Part shown: one piece after another, positions 1 to 10,900 of the stretch
How positions within the stretch are numbered: position 1 is the first letter of the stretch
How the letters are laid out: each line of letters opens with the position of its first letter
Source: Helianthus annuus
Taxonomy: Eukaryota > Streptophyta > Magnoliopsida > Asterales > Asteraceae
DNA: 64,000 nt
Assembly: GCF_002127325.2 (NCBI RefSeq)
Contig: NC_035436.2
Location: 84,317,716-84,381,715, forward strand
Reading direction: 5' to 3'
Position numbers and translations under genes: made by a program
Notes under the pieces: generated by a model
What the model saw: the letters and a program-made list of their open reading frames with translations, nothing else
What the model was told of the DNA's origin: nothing
Databases searched by the model: none

Positions 1-1
1 T

Positions 2-2944
2 GAAATCACCGAGAATGCAGCCAAGCAGCACATCGCGTTACTGGCATCAGTTCTGGAAGCTTATGAAGGTTTGGTCGCTGGTAGGATCGGTAATCCCGAT
101 ATGACTAAAGAGGATTACGATCAGATCGATCCGGAAGAACTGGAACTGATAGATATAAAGTGGTGCATGGCGAGTCTGGTTAGAAGAGCACAACGCTTTA
201 TGGAAATCACGGGTAGAAGTAGTCTGTCAGGTCCTGATCAGAAATTAGGGTTCGATAAGTCAAAGGTGACTTGTTTTAAGTGCAAAGAACGAGGTCATTT
301 CAAGCGCGAGTGTCCGAATCGTGAAGTGCAGAATCATCAGAACCCGTTCACCAATGATTATTACAGACAGGCTATATATCACCGCCCAAATCAACAATCT
401 GCTGTTCAGAGACCTCAGATTGAAAACAAACCAGAGAAGGCACTTATCGTAAACCAAGATGATGAAAAAGTTGCGTCTGGGTTTAGTTGGGACAAGTATG
501 TTTCAGGAAAGGATGATCGAGCAATGATGGCTGAGGTAGTTGAAATTACCGAGACAGTTGCAGAGTCGAAGGTTAGCGATGAAGTGGTTACTGAGAATGT
601 CAGTGAAGTAGTTTCTGAGAGTGTAGTTGAGTCCGATTCTGAGGTGGTTCAGGAAGTAGTTACCAAAATGGTTGATTCTATTACTGAAATTGTGATCGAA
701 GAGGTTATGGAAGTTGCTGATCAGGTGGTTCCAGAGGTTGTCAAAGAGGTTTCTACAGATAGTTCTGCAAAAGCTGAGGAATCTGTGACTGAAGTTCTCA
801 ACTTTCAATCACGGCAGGAGGAATTTGTTTATACAATGAAATCTATTTTGCCTCCTAACGTCTTTGATTCTTTTGCAGATTATTTTGAAGAGCCAAGAAC
901 TGGAATGTGTCCGAGATTTGAAGCTGAGAAAGAAGCAGTTGAGGAGGTGATCGACGTTTCCAAAGTGATGACTGAAGAAGCTCTAAAGGAGATTGCAGAT
1001 AAAGCATTGATGAGCAAGTTGAAAGAGGTAGACACAGATTTCCAGGAGTCAGTTGATAAGATGTCAGGTCTAGGAGAGGAAACTGGAGTCATAGAGGTCA
1101 ACGTGGTCAAGTCGTCTGAGTCGAAGTCAGATCTTGTTGGTAAAATTGTTTGTGAGGATGAGATTATAGTTGAAAAAGTTTCAATCCCCGATACATCGTG
1201 TCTAAGTTGTTCACAACCATGCACGGGGTGTCTTGAAAAAGACACCAAGTATCAGGAATTAAAACAACATGCAGATTTGGTGAAGTTCGACTTAGAGCAA
1301 GTAAAAGAGGCTTACGACACATTGTCTAGGTCAATAAAAATGATCCAAAAAGAGAGTCTTGAAAATGATAAAGCAACAAAGTTGGCACAATCAACTTTAT
1401 TTGATAAACAAAGAGAAGTCAACTTTCATTTAGATACGATCGCATCTTTGAGAAAAGAGCTTGAGTTGACTAAAATTGAAAATGATAGAATTGATCAGAA
1501 ATTGATGAGTTATGTGGCATCATCGTATGTGTTAGAACAAATAGTGCCACAACAGCCACATGCTTCACATGTCTACAACAGTGTTCCACCCCCAATGTGG
1601 AATCATTATACACAGAAATATCCAGATGGGGTGGAAGCTGCATTAAACATCAAATTAAAAACACTTGAGAATGATTTACCTGATAACATTGATATCACTT
1701 TCACTGCGTCTGACACTGACAACGAATCCCAGGTAATCAAAAATGTTATTGATCAGGTGTTGGACGATGATAGTGAGAAATCTGAGAAGGCAAAATCAGT
1801 GGAGTCCGGTAGTGATTCTGAGGAGGACGGAAACTTTTTAGATCGTTATTTGACAAAAACGGATAAAAGTGCGGATGATGATTCAATTATGATGGTTTAC
1901 ACTATGGTTGGATCTGACAAACTTTACTCCAACACCGAGTTTCCGCTTCAGAATGTTAGATTTGAGAATGTTCAGAAAGTGTTTAAGCTGATTGAGCTGA
2001 GCGTAAATGAGTTAAAGAAAAATGATTTCTTTTCAAAACTGAATAAGCCAGTTGGTTTGTCAAAGGTAGAGGGGGTGGGTAAAAACCAAAACAAGAAAAA
2101 TCAGTTAAAGAATAAAGGACTTGGTTTTGAGAAGAAAATGACTAAGAAGGTGGTCAAGCCAAAAGACAGGATGGATGATGTGTTTGTCGCTGGTCCTAGC
2201 ACTGAAATTGAAAAAGATTATATCTTTAGTCAAAAGGCCGTGGACGACTTCAATGCAGCGCAAAAGCTAAAAGTGGAAACTGTCACAACCACTTTTGTAG
2301 AATATGATAAGCGTGTGTGTTATCGCTGCAATGAAGTTGGCCACATGGCGAAGCAGTGTAAGAAAGTGATTGAAAAACCGGTTGTGGTAAAAAATGTTAA
2401 TAAACAAATGGTTGAAAAACCGAAGGTTGAAAAACCTAAGGTTGAAAACAAAAATGTTTCAAAACAAATCATTCAAAAACCTCGACCAAAATCACCGGTC
2501 GTTACAAAAGATAAACAAGTGTTGGTTTCGCCGATCCGAATTCTTAAACGGGGTGAAAAATTGAAGTCGGAGGATAAGCCAAAATCGATTTTTGAGATTA
2601 GCGAGTCTTCTAAATATCTCAAGACTTCGAAATTTTACCCTAAAGCAAAAACTTTTGAAAATCAGTCATGGGTCGCGAAATCTAAACCATCTGGTGAGAT
2701 CAAAAAGATGGAAAGTGTGTTGAAAAATGAGTCACATTTTGTGAAAGATGATGTTGCGGTGTTTGAGTCTGAAATTGATCAGTTTTTGTCAGAATTTCCC
2801 AAACTTCATAACAAAGTGAAACAAGATAAAAAGGAAATTGAGTCAAATGTCACATTTAACTTTCCAAAAACAAGTGAGAAATGCAATGTAGTTTTTGGTA
2901 CAGTGTCAGAAGCTAAAAAGTCATGGGCATCATTGTTTAACTGA
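2..2944 (+). CDS. gag: copia-1 gag polyprotein, C-terminal part
   Basis: The frame is open from base 2, so the start is outside the window. Visible parts in order: a CCHC zinc knuckle (CFKCKERGHFKREC) near 270-315; a long Val/Glu-rich acidic stretch (about 520-800); a Cys cluster (CLSCSQPCTGC, about 1198-1230) followed by a coiled-coil-like region (1240-1530); a Ser/Asp/Glu-rich segment (1690-1860); and a second CCHC knuckle (CYRCNEVGHMAKQC, about 2318-2360) in a Lys-rich tail. Gag packages element RNA into cytoplasmic particles, and the knuckles bind RNA. Nearly 1000 residues with two separate knuckles is far longer than ordinary copia gag but fits SIRE-type elements. The frame ends in TGA at 2942-2944, and the protease frame overlaps it in +1. 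Confidence 0.85.
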   Translation, partial: EITENAAKQHIALLASVLEAYEGLVAGRIGNPDMTKEDYDQIDPEELELIDIKWCMASLVRRAQRFMEITGRSSLSGPDQKLGFDKSKVTCFKCKERGHFKRECPNREVQNHQNPFTNDYYRQAIYHRPNQQSAVQRPQIENKPEKALIVNQDDEKVASGFSWDKYVSGKDDRAMMAEVVEITETVAESKVSDEVVTENVSEVVSESVVESDSEVVQEVVTKMVDSITEIVIEEVMEVADQVVPEVVKEVSTDSSAKAEESVTEVLNFQSRQEEFVYTMKSILPPNVFDSFADYFEEPRTGMCPRFEAEKEAVEEVIDVSKVMTEEALKEIADKALMSKLKEVDTDFQESVDKMSGLGEETGVIEVNVVKSSESKSDLVGKIVCEDEIIVEKVSIPDTSCLSCSQPCTGCLEKDTKYQELKQHADLVKFDLEQVKEAYDTLSRSIKMIQKESLENDKATKLAQSTLFDKQREVNFHLDTIASLRKELELTKIENDRIDQKLMSYVASSYVLEQIVPQQPHASHVYNSVPPPMWNHYTQKYPDGVEAALNIKLKTLENDLPDNIDITFTASDTDNESQVIKNVIDQVLDDDSEKSEKAKSVESGSDSEEDGNFLDRYLTKTDKSADDDSIMMVYTMVGSDKLYSNTEFPLQNVRFENVQKVFKLIELSVNELKKNDFFSKLNKPVGLSKVEGVGKNQNKKNQLKNKGLGFEKKMTKKVVKPKDRMDDVFVAGPSTEIEKDYIFSQKAVDDFNAAQKLKVETVTTTFVEYDKRVCYRCNEVGHMAKQCKKVIEKPVVVKNVNKQMVEKPKVEKPKVENKNVSKQIIQKPRPKSPVVTKDKQVLVSPIRILKRGEKLKSEDKPKSIFEISESSKYLKTSKFYPKAKTFENQSWVAKSKPSGEIKKMESVLKNESHFVKDDVAVFESEIDQFLSEFPKLHNKVKQDKKEIESNVTFNFPKTSEKCNVVFGTVSEAKKSWASLFN

Positions 2945-4097
2945 TGTGTGTGTGTGTTGTTTGCAGGAGCGGCCCAAGTCTGTGCTATCCAGGTGGATAA
3001 TGGATAGCGGAGCGTCGAGGCATATGACGGGATCCTTAGCTCTATTATATGATGTCAAATCAATTAATGGAAGCTACGTTGGATTTGCTGGTAACCAAGG
3101 TGGCAGGATTGTTGGTCAGGGAAAGCTCACAAACGGCATCATATCTTTTGACAAAGTGAATTATATTGTTGAATTGACAAACAATTTGTTAAGTATTTCA
3201 CAAATTTGCGACAAAGATTTTAGCGTACATTTTACAAAAACAGAATGTTTGGTTTTAAAGCCAGGGTTTAAAGTCCCTGATGAGTTAGTGCTGTTGCGTG
3301 CTCCTAGGGTTAATGATCTTTACATTTTAGATATGAGCACTGCAACACCAACAACTCCTCAAAAACAATGTTTTGTGACAAAATCTAAAGCAACTGAGAA
3401 AGAGTCAATTATGTGGCACAGAAAAATGGGTCATATACACGTTCGTAAAATGAATTTTCTTGTGCACAATGATTTAGTAGAAGGTGTGAATGTTAAGAAT
3501 TTTCATTTACCTGACGATTGTGTTGCTTGTAAGAAAGGTAAACAGGTACGGAAGTCTCATCCGCTAAAGATGATCAACACTATCCGGTTACCTCTCGAGA
3601 GATTGCATATGGATCTCTTTGGGCCGGTTAACGTCAAAAGCATCAGTGGAGATTCTTACTGTTTGGTGGTTACGGATGATTACACAAGGTTTTCATGGGT
3701 TGTTTGTTTGGAAAAGAAGGACGAAACATTCGATGCTTTGATGGTTTTATTCAAAAAGATGGAAACAGTGTACAAGCTGCCGATTAGAAGAATTCGGAGT
3801 GATAACGGAACGGAGTTCAAGAATAACAAAATGTACGAGTTCTGTAACGAGAAGGGGATACTACATGAATTCAGTGCGTCGTACACACCGCAGCAAAACG
3901 GTGTGGCTGAACGAAAGAATAGAACCCTGATCAAGACCGCACGTACTATGTTGGCAGATTCAAAGCTTCCGATTTTCTTCTGGAGTGAAGCAGTGTCAGC
4001 AGCTTGCTATACACTGAATAGAGTTCTGACAGTGAAGAAATATAAAAAGACTTGTTTCGAGTTGCTGCATCGCTATAAGCCAAATCTTGAGTTCTAG
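2895..4097 (+). pseudogene. pol: copia-1 pol, protease and integrase part
   Basis: Starts in a frame +1 to gag. The aspartic protease active site is DSGA (about 3003-3014). A GAG-pre-integrase zinc region follows (H..H..C..C, about 3418-3540), then the integrase core with its three acidic residues in sequence: LHMDLFGPV (about 3605), RSDNGTEF (about 3798) and NGVAERKNRTL (about 3900). The frame closes at 4097 because one T appears to be missing near 4095; the next frame carries on directly with the normal copia sequence (EPFGSPCTF). Protease cuts the polyprotein and integrase joins cDNA to the chromosome. The conserved ATG-free junction with gag suggests the two were made from one RNA, but whether by frameshift, splicing or only after mutation cannot be told from one copy. 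Confidence 0.85.
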
Positions 4098-6302
4098 AAC
4101 CTTTTGGCTCTCCGTGTACTTTCATAGATGCTGATGGTAAATTCAGAGCAAAAGCGAATGAAGGATTTTTCGTAGGTTACGCCAGCCCGTTAAAAAGGGT
4201 GTTTGTACCGTGTCTGGGGAAGGTGATTCAAGTCCATCACGTGGATTGTCAAAAGCACACTCCGTCGCAACAACTTCCCGGACAAAGATTCCTATTTGAC
4301 TACGACAAACTCTGGGAATCGTTTCATCTGCCGTCCGAGCCGAGTGAGGAGGAACTTGCTCTCATGTACTTGTATCAGCAAAGTCAGTTGCAAGAGCCGG
4401 AATCTAGACCGCTGGATGTTCCTACGCCCACCGTGGGTACTCACGATGATGAAGCTGGACCAAGTGGAACCGTTCATATACCGCCAGAGGTACCAGAGGA
4501 ACCAGCTCCATCATTTGACGTTTCTGACGACTCAGAGGAGGAACCCGCTCCTACCTTTGACGAGGAACCAAATGAGACATCAGAGGAGGCTGTTGATCAA
4601 ATCGTTGATCTCGATATTTCAAATCTGGAATCGGAAGTTGTAGTGCCTGATACTGTGATGCCACGGACACTGTCTTACCACCCTTCAGAACAAATTATCG
4701 GCGGTTTACAGAGTGGTGTCAAAACAAGACATCAGATAGACCAAGCTTTTACATGTTTTTATTCAGATATTGCTGATATGCAGAAAGAAGTCTCATTCAA
4801 ATGTTTTATTTCACAGATAGAGCCCAGGACTTACAAAGAAGCATCGACTGAAGACAGTTGGGTGAATGCTATGCAGGAGGAACTGCAACAGTTTGAAAAA
4901 TTGGGCGTCTGGAGACTGGTCGATCTGCCGAAGAATCAGAATTTGATAAAAACAAAATGGGTGTTTAAATGTAAACGTGACGATAGAGGAGTCGTGGTGA
5001 GGAACAAAGCACGTTTAGTGGTTCAAGGCTTCAGCCAGCAGGAGGGTATAGACTATGAAGAGGTTTACGCGCCGGTCGCAAGGCTTGAAGCTATTCGTAT
5101 TTTTCTTGCCTTTGCATCCTGGAAAGATTTCAAAGTCTATCAACTCTATGTTAAATCCGCATTCCTGTATGGCAAGATTCGAGAAGAAGTTTACGTGGGG
5201 CAACCACCGGGGTTTGCAGATCCACTAAACAAAGACAAGGTGTACTTACTGGATAAAGCATTATACGGTCTACACCAGGCCCCGAGAGCCTGGTACGAGA
5301 CTCTTTCAACCTACTTGCTGGACAACGGGTTCACAAGAGGAACAGTAGACAGTACCTTGTTCACAAAAGAAGAAGCAGGCCACTTGCTGATTGTGCAGAT
5401 CTACGTTGATGATATAATTTTTGGTTCCACCAACGACGATTTGTGTAAAGAGTTTGAGAGAGTAATGAAGAAGAAATTCGAAATGAGTTCAATGGGGGAG
5501 ATGAAGTTCTTCCTCGGGCTGCAGGTAGAACAAATGCCCAACGGAATCTTCATTCACCAATCAAAGTATGTAAAGGACGTGCTCGATAAGTTTGATATGA
5601 CAGATTGCAGTCCTGCATCAACCCCCCTCGCACAGAACCATGGTATTTGTCCGGATGAACAGGGAGTGAAGATGGATGAAACGTTATACCGATCGATCAT
5701 TGGGTCTTTAATGTATCTTACAGCTTCCCGTCCCGACATCATGTACCCGACATGTCTGTGTGCACGATATCAGTCGAATCCGAAGCAATCGCATCTGACG
5801 ATCGTCAAACGCATCTTACGGTATTTGAAGGGTTGCCCAAGCATCAGCTTGTGGTACCCTCGTTCGGGTGATTTTACCTTATCCAGTTTCGCTTATTCAG
5901 ATTTTGGTAGTTGTAAACAGAACGCAAAGTCCACCACTGCTGGGTGCCAGTTCTTCGGAACTCGGCTTGTTACCTGGCAGTGCAAGAAGCAAACTGCAGT
6001 CGCGCTCTCCACGTGTGAGGCTGAGTACGTCTCAGCCTCTAGCTGTTGCTCGCAGATCCTCTGGATCCAACAGCAGATGCGCGACTTCGGTCTGTAATTC
6101 TTGGATACGGTGATATTTGTGGACAATGAAGCGGCCATAAATGTTACTAAAAATCCGGTTCACCATTCGAAAAAAAAAACACATTGAAATCCGTCACCAT
6201 TTTATTCGAGATTGTCACGAAAAGAAATTAATACGGATTGAACATGTGGGCACCGATGATCAGAAAGCTGATTTTTACACGAAACCGTTTGATAAATTTT
6301 AA
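4098..6302 (+). pseudogene. pol: copia-1 pol, reverse transcriptase and RNase H part
   Basis: The integrase tail and an acidic Pro/Glu linker (about 4330-4620) lead into RT (about 4830-5600) with [16 protein letters not shown], the YVDD catalytic box (5402-5413) and FFLGLQV, then RNase H (about 5690-6300). Three lesions: in the first RT catalytic motif, normally QMDVKSAFL, the Asp codon is TAT at 5147-5149, giving Tyr; an in-frame TAA at 6095-6097 cuts RNase H; and a run of ten A at about 6170 shifts the frame of the last 40 residues, whose normal end (KPFDKF) can still be read up to TAA at 6300-6302. Loss of that Asp removes a metal-binding residue, so this copy could not make cDNA even if the other lesions were absent. 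Confidence 0.88.
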
Positions 6303-7740
6303 GGTTAAATGGGATGAAAAATCTGCAATCTGGGAGGGTTATCGAGTGTGAAGCCGAATTGGGCGGCGATCTGACTTGAACCGTATTAGGTTGTCAACTT
6401 TTGTTTGTATAGTTGTATTTTTTTTCTGCTTTTCGTTAAAAAACAAAAACACAAAAATATGTTTTAGTTTTAGGGGGAGATATTCGCAGAAAAATACAAA
6501 AACATGATAAAACCTTAAAAATCCAAAAACATTAAAAAATGCAAAAAGAGCTGTGTAATATAGGGGAAATGATAGTACATCAGCTAGACAGGCACAGTAC
6601 GCTAGAGATATGTAATGTATTAAATGCAATTAAGCAGTCTCGCTAAAGATGTGCCGGTAGGTTCTTACAGAATTAGTAGATCAGTTTGGGATATAAACTA
6701 AATTTAACTTGCGTTTTCGTGGGGAACACCTCCAGGATATATAGGTAACCCCTGAAATCCTGTTTGAAAGGTCCCGTATTCTGAGATACTAGGTCTTTAT
6801 GCTCGGTGATATCTGGGGTATTATCCCGGGACTTCTGCTGTATGGAAATACTGACCTAGTCCCCGGATAATACTTTACGTAAAAAGCTTTGAAACATAAG
6901 CTTCACCCTCAGCATGCTGATGAAACAATAAAATTGATAGTCGCTGCTGTTGAAATGCAAAAGATCCTCTAAAGGGGACCCACCGAAAAGTCGAGCCGTC
7001 ATCTCTCTGCTGAACGGAAGTTCTGACCTGAGCTCTCACGGTTTCGCATCTAACCCCAACAGATATCAGTCGTGGTATATTCACCTGTAAGACTGAATAC
7101 TGGGATCCGGATACGGGAGTATATACTGAGGTGGGAACACACGTTAACGTTTAAGTCTCTAAAACATTAATCACGTATCCCAAACAGATTGAAAGTTTTA
7201 CGAGAATTTAAAATGGATCAATATACCGACAATCAACGCGAATTGCTTAATGCTTAAAATGAAATAAGCTTAACGGTGCTTGTGTTCTGTCGGCAGCTGA
7301 TATGATCCCCTAACACGCTCAGAAAATTATTGTGTGTATATATTTCAGTTTGTACAGCTTTAAACCCAAAAAGATTTTCTTTTCTCATTTTAGTTTCGAC
7401 AACTGATACTGGGGATTGGAAGTTCAAAGCCCGTGTGCAGATCATGTTAGTGCCTGATGAGGGTTGGGTAAGCTGTGATTGCAAACAAAGATCTGGTATG
7501 ATGTTTGAAAGATAAAATGTGCAAATGTTTGAAACGTCAAAAAGTTCATTAGTTTGAACTGATTTTAAAAACAAAATGACAGAGTACTTCATAAAACTGA
7601 TCAACCAGGGCCATTAACTTGGACTTGGTAGGTCAAACAGCTGTCCAGGGTCATTAACTTGGACTTGGTCAACTGGGTGTCAGCGTGTGAAATTGAAAAA
7701 GTTGGAAAAATGATTAACAAATGAATTTTTGAAAAATAAG
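6303..7740 (+). other. copia-1 spacer between pol and third ORF
   Basis: No credible coding frame. It holds a polypurine-tract-like AGGGGGAGA at about 6472-6480, very like the true tract beside the 3' LTR (12631-12640), and an imperfect 40-bp tandem repeat around the words CATTAACTTGGACTTGG (7611-7670). The rest is unremarkable. SIRE-type elements commonly carry noncoding sequence here. Confidence 0.6.
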
Positions 7741-7745
7741 AAACA

Positions 7746-7890
7746 GGTTCGCTCTTTTGTCACCATCGGTTCGCTTATTTGTCAAAGTAACACGTTGGTC
7801 CGCTCATGAGGACATGTCGAATAAGCGGTCCAGACCTTATATAAATAGAGTAGGGGTCCGCTTTTGTTGCCATTTCTAGACCGCTTATAC
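7746..7890 (+). promoter_or_regulatory. LTR-like internal promoter ahead of the third ORF
   Basis: GGTTCGCT at 7746 and 7768 is followed by an inverted pair, GGTCCGCT (7797-7804) and AGCGGTCC (7824-7831), then a TATA box (TATATAAATA, 7838-7847), 6 bp beyond the pair. The same order, inverted GGNCCGCT/AGCGGNCC then TATA 8 bp on, occurs in the 3' LTR of this element (12815-12865) and in the related solo LTR (35659-35710). Two more half-sites (7855, 7879) follow, then GAGCGATCCTC (7914-7924), which the solo LTR also has downstream of its TATA box (35720-35730). I infer a promoter derived from LTR U3/R sequence, placed to drive the ORF starting at 7998. Confidence 0.6.
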
Positions 7891-7997
7891 GTCAATCTCT
7901 CTCAGGCGATTTCGAGCGATCCTCTGTGTTCATCGTGATTCACTGCTGATTGAGCCCTGTTTTCACTTGATTTTGATAGATTTCTACTGATTACATC

Positions 7998-10900
7998 ATG
8001 GGCAAGGTAAGTTCTCACTCAATTTGATCTCAGTTTAGCTTAAACCTGCTTGTCGGCATGCTTTGGTTGAATAGATCATGTTTAACCGTCATATTTATGG
8101 TATTGCTTGTTGTTTCAGTGTCGTATGATGATATTAAGAGTGGTATTACATGTTAACTGTTGAGATTTGAGCGATTGATGAGTGTTGTCGGCAATGCATA
8201 GTTTCAATCTCAGATCTAGGGTGATTTAGGCATGGTTTGTAGAAATCAAAGACACCCTTAGTCTCGGAATTCTGTGTAGATTGTGTTTCTGTAATCAATT
8301 TCAGGTTTTTAGCAGTTTTTACAAGTGTTGAAGTAGGACCGCTTTTGTAGACATTCACCATTAGGACCGCTCTTATGTACATCTTGTAGGACCGCTTTTA
8401 CAGTCATGTAGTTCAGGATCGCTCATAAGACATCTGTAGGACCGCTTATAAGAACCATTATAGGTCCGCTCTTATGACATCTTTCAGGACCGCTCATGTG
8501 TACTATATCAGGTCCGCTTTTAAGGCAGTAAAATGTTGATTCGCTTATTTGGCCAGGGATGGTTCGCTTTTTGTGCATTTTCTAAGTAGGTTCGCTTTTT
8601 AGTCACTATAGTGGTTCGCCTATAGGGTTGTGAAGTGTTGGTTCGCTTTTAATGTATCATGCAGGTTCGCTTTTTAGTCAGTAATAAACATGTAAAATTT
8701 TTCTAAGTCTTGATTTCTGTTGTTGTTGTGCAGGCATCGCCAAACGTGTTATTTGATCCAGTACACAACAGTTGTATTGATTTAGATGTGGAGAAGTGTC
8801 CTTTATTGTCAGAATTCAGCAGCATTTTGGATTATATGAATCATATTCCAGTGAAGAAAGCAATGATTGACCAAAGACCATTGTATAGATCACATATTAG
8901 TCGATTTTGGACAAACACAAAGTATGATGAGGAAAGCAAGGTGATATCATCAGTAGTGGAAGTGGATGGAAAGTTGGAGACTATTTTGGTGACTGAAGCC
9001 TTAGTTCGTGAAGTTATGAATTTTCCTGATGAGGCCAACTACCCCACAAGATTTCTGGAACGTATGGTGAAGGGTTGTATGCTGCGTTTGGGATACAGAA
9101 ATACTTTGAACACCGGAAATTACTTGAAGTCAAAGTTTCAAAAATCTTTCAAGTTCTTGATCCATTGTATTCTGATTTCATTGAGCCACACAAAGGGCAG
9201 TTTCGATCAGATGAGAGATTACCAAATGAACATGTTAACAGCGTTGGTGTTGAATAAGAAATACAATTTTTCGCACATAGTTTTTCATTATATGGTGGAG
9301 AATCTCACGTCGGATGTTAGAACCTTGAGATATCCGCGTTTTGTACAAATGATGATTGATCGTGCATACCCTGGAATTGATAGAAACATTAAGGGTGATC
9401 TTCTTGTTCAAGCTCACATGTCTAACAACACTTTGAAGAATCTGGTCAAGTATCATCCTAATCATCCAGAGCCTGATCTAGTGATTGAAAACTTTGGATT
9501 GCTTAGAGATGCGAACTATGTGGATCCTGATCCGGAAAATCATCAGAATTGGAGAAATCAAGAGGAAATGAAAGAGGCGTTGTATGCTGTAGAATTGAAA
9601 ATACTTCAGAGTGTCAAACCAACCAAGAACGAGTGGTATGTAAAGGAGTCGGGGCGTAGACGTAGATTTGCAACTCCTGTAGCTGAAGGTGAAGGTTCTT
9701 CGTCAAAACCGAAGAAGATACAAAAGAAGAAAAAGCAAACAATGTTAGTTGATGAATCTGATGAAGAAATTCCTGAGTTGAATGTTGAAAATGAACAAGA
9801 GACGACTGGAGCTGAAAACATTGTAATTGAGACAGATTTGTTTACAACAGAAGCGTATTTTGTTGATAATGTTGTGGAAACGGGTACTTCTGATGTTCAA
9901 AAAGAAAAAGAGAAGGAGTTAGATGATGTTGAAGGTGACGACGTTGATAAAGATACTACTAGTTCTTCTAGTTCGTCTGATTATGAAGTGATTGATGCAA
10001 AAGAACGTGAAAGACGAATGAGAGAAGAAGTAGAACAAGAGAGGTTGATTAGAAAGAGAAAGAGGGAAGAGAAAGAAGATGCACCTTATGAACCCTCTCC
10101 GGAGCATGTTTCAGTGTCACAATCTTCTCCGAAGGGTAAAAAGAAAGCTGCTAGTCGAAAGAGAACTACACCAAAGATCAAAGTGTCGAAGCGTCCTCAG
10201 AAGATCAGGCAAACACACTCTACACCTTCACGTCAACCAACACCTCCACAATCTCCAATACATCAATCTCCTCCCAGACAACCAACACCACAACAATCAC
10301 CAAGACAACCTACTCCTCCATCACACTCAACACCACCCAGACAGCCTACTCCACAACGACAACCATCTCCTCTGTTTCAATCAACACCACCTCCACATCA
10401 ACCATATTATTCTTCGCAAGATCTCTTTGGCACACCTCCACTCACCCAAGCACAACCTGGTTCTTCAAGTAGAGGCCTTCCGATACCGCAAGATAATCTG
10501 CTAGACGTTGATTTCGATTTTGCAAACAATTCTCAAGTATTGAAATTGGAAAAGAGAATTGATGATGTGATAGCAGAAAATAAAAAGTTGGCGGATGAAT
10601 GCAAAAAAAATTGCTGAGAGAGAAAAGTCTCTTGCTGGTAAGGTGCAGAGGTTGGAGGGTGAAAACAAAGTGTTGACACTGAAAATTGAAGTTGATCAGA
10701 CAGAAATTGACGTTCTGAAAGTTCGAGTGTCTGAATTAGAAGAAGAGAAGAGTCGTCGAGAAAGTGAAAATGAGTACTATAAGTTGAAGAATAAAGAACT
10801 TATGGCTGCTAAAGCGTTACATGAACATAAGTTCTACATGCTGAATAGAGTTGTGGAAAGTATGCTAGAGACATCAGTGGAACAGAAATATGAAGAGTTG

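Noticed and set aside
8336..8675. CRISPR-like spacing of short repeats
   Set aside because: Plant nuclear DNA; repeats of 8 bp are too short and degenerate, and no cas genes occur.
8710..8733. TTG start for ORF3 at 8710
   Set aside because: This is intron sequence with a pyrimidine-rich acceptor; ATG at 7998 plus splicing fits better.
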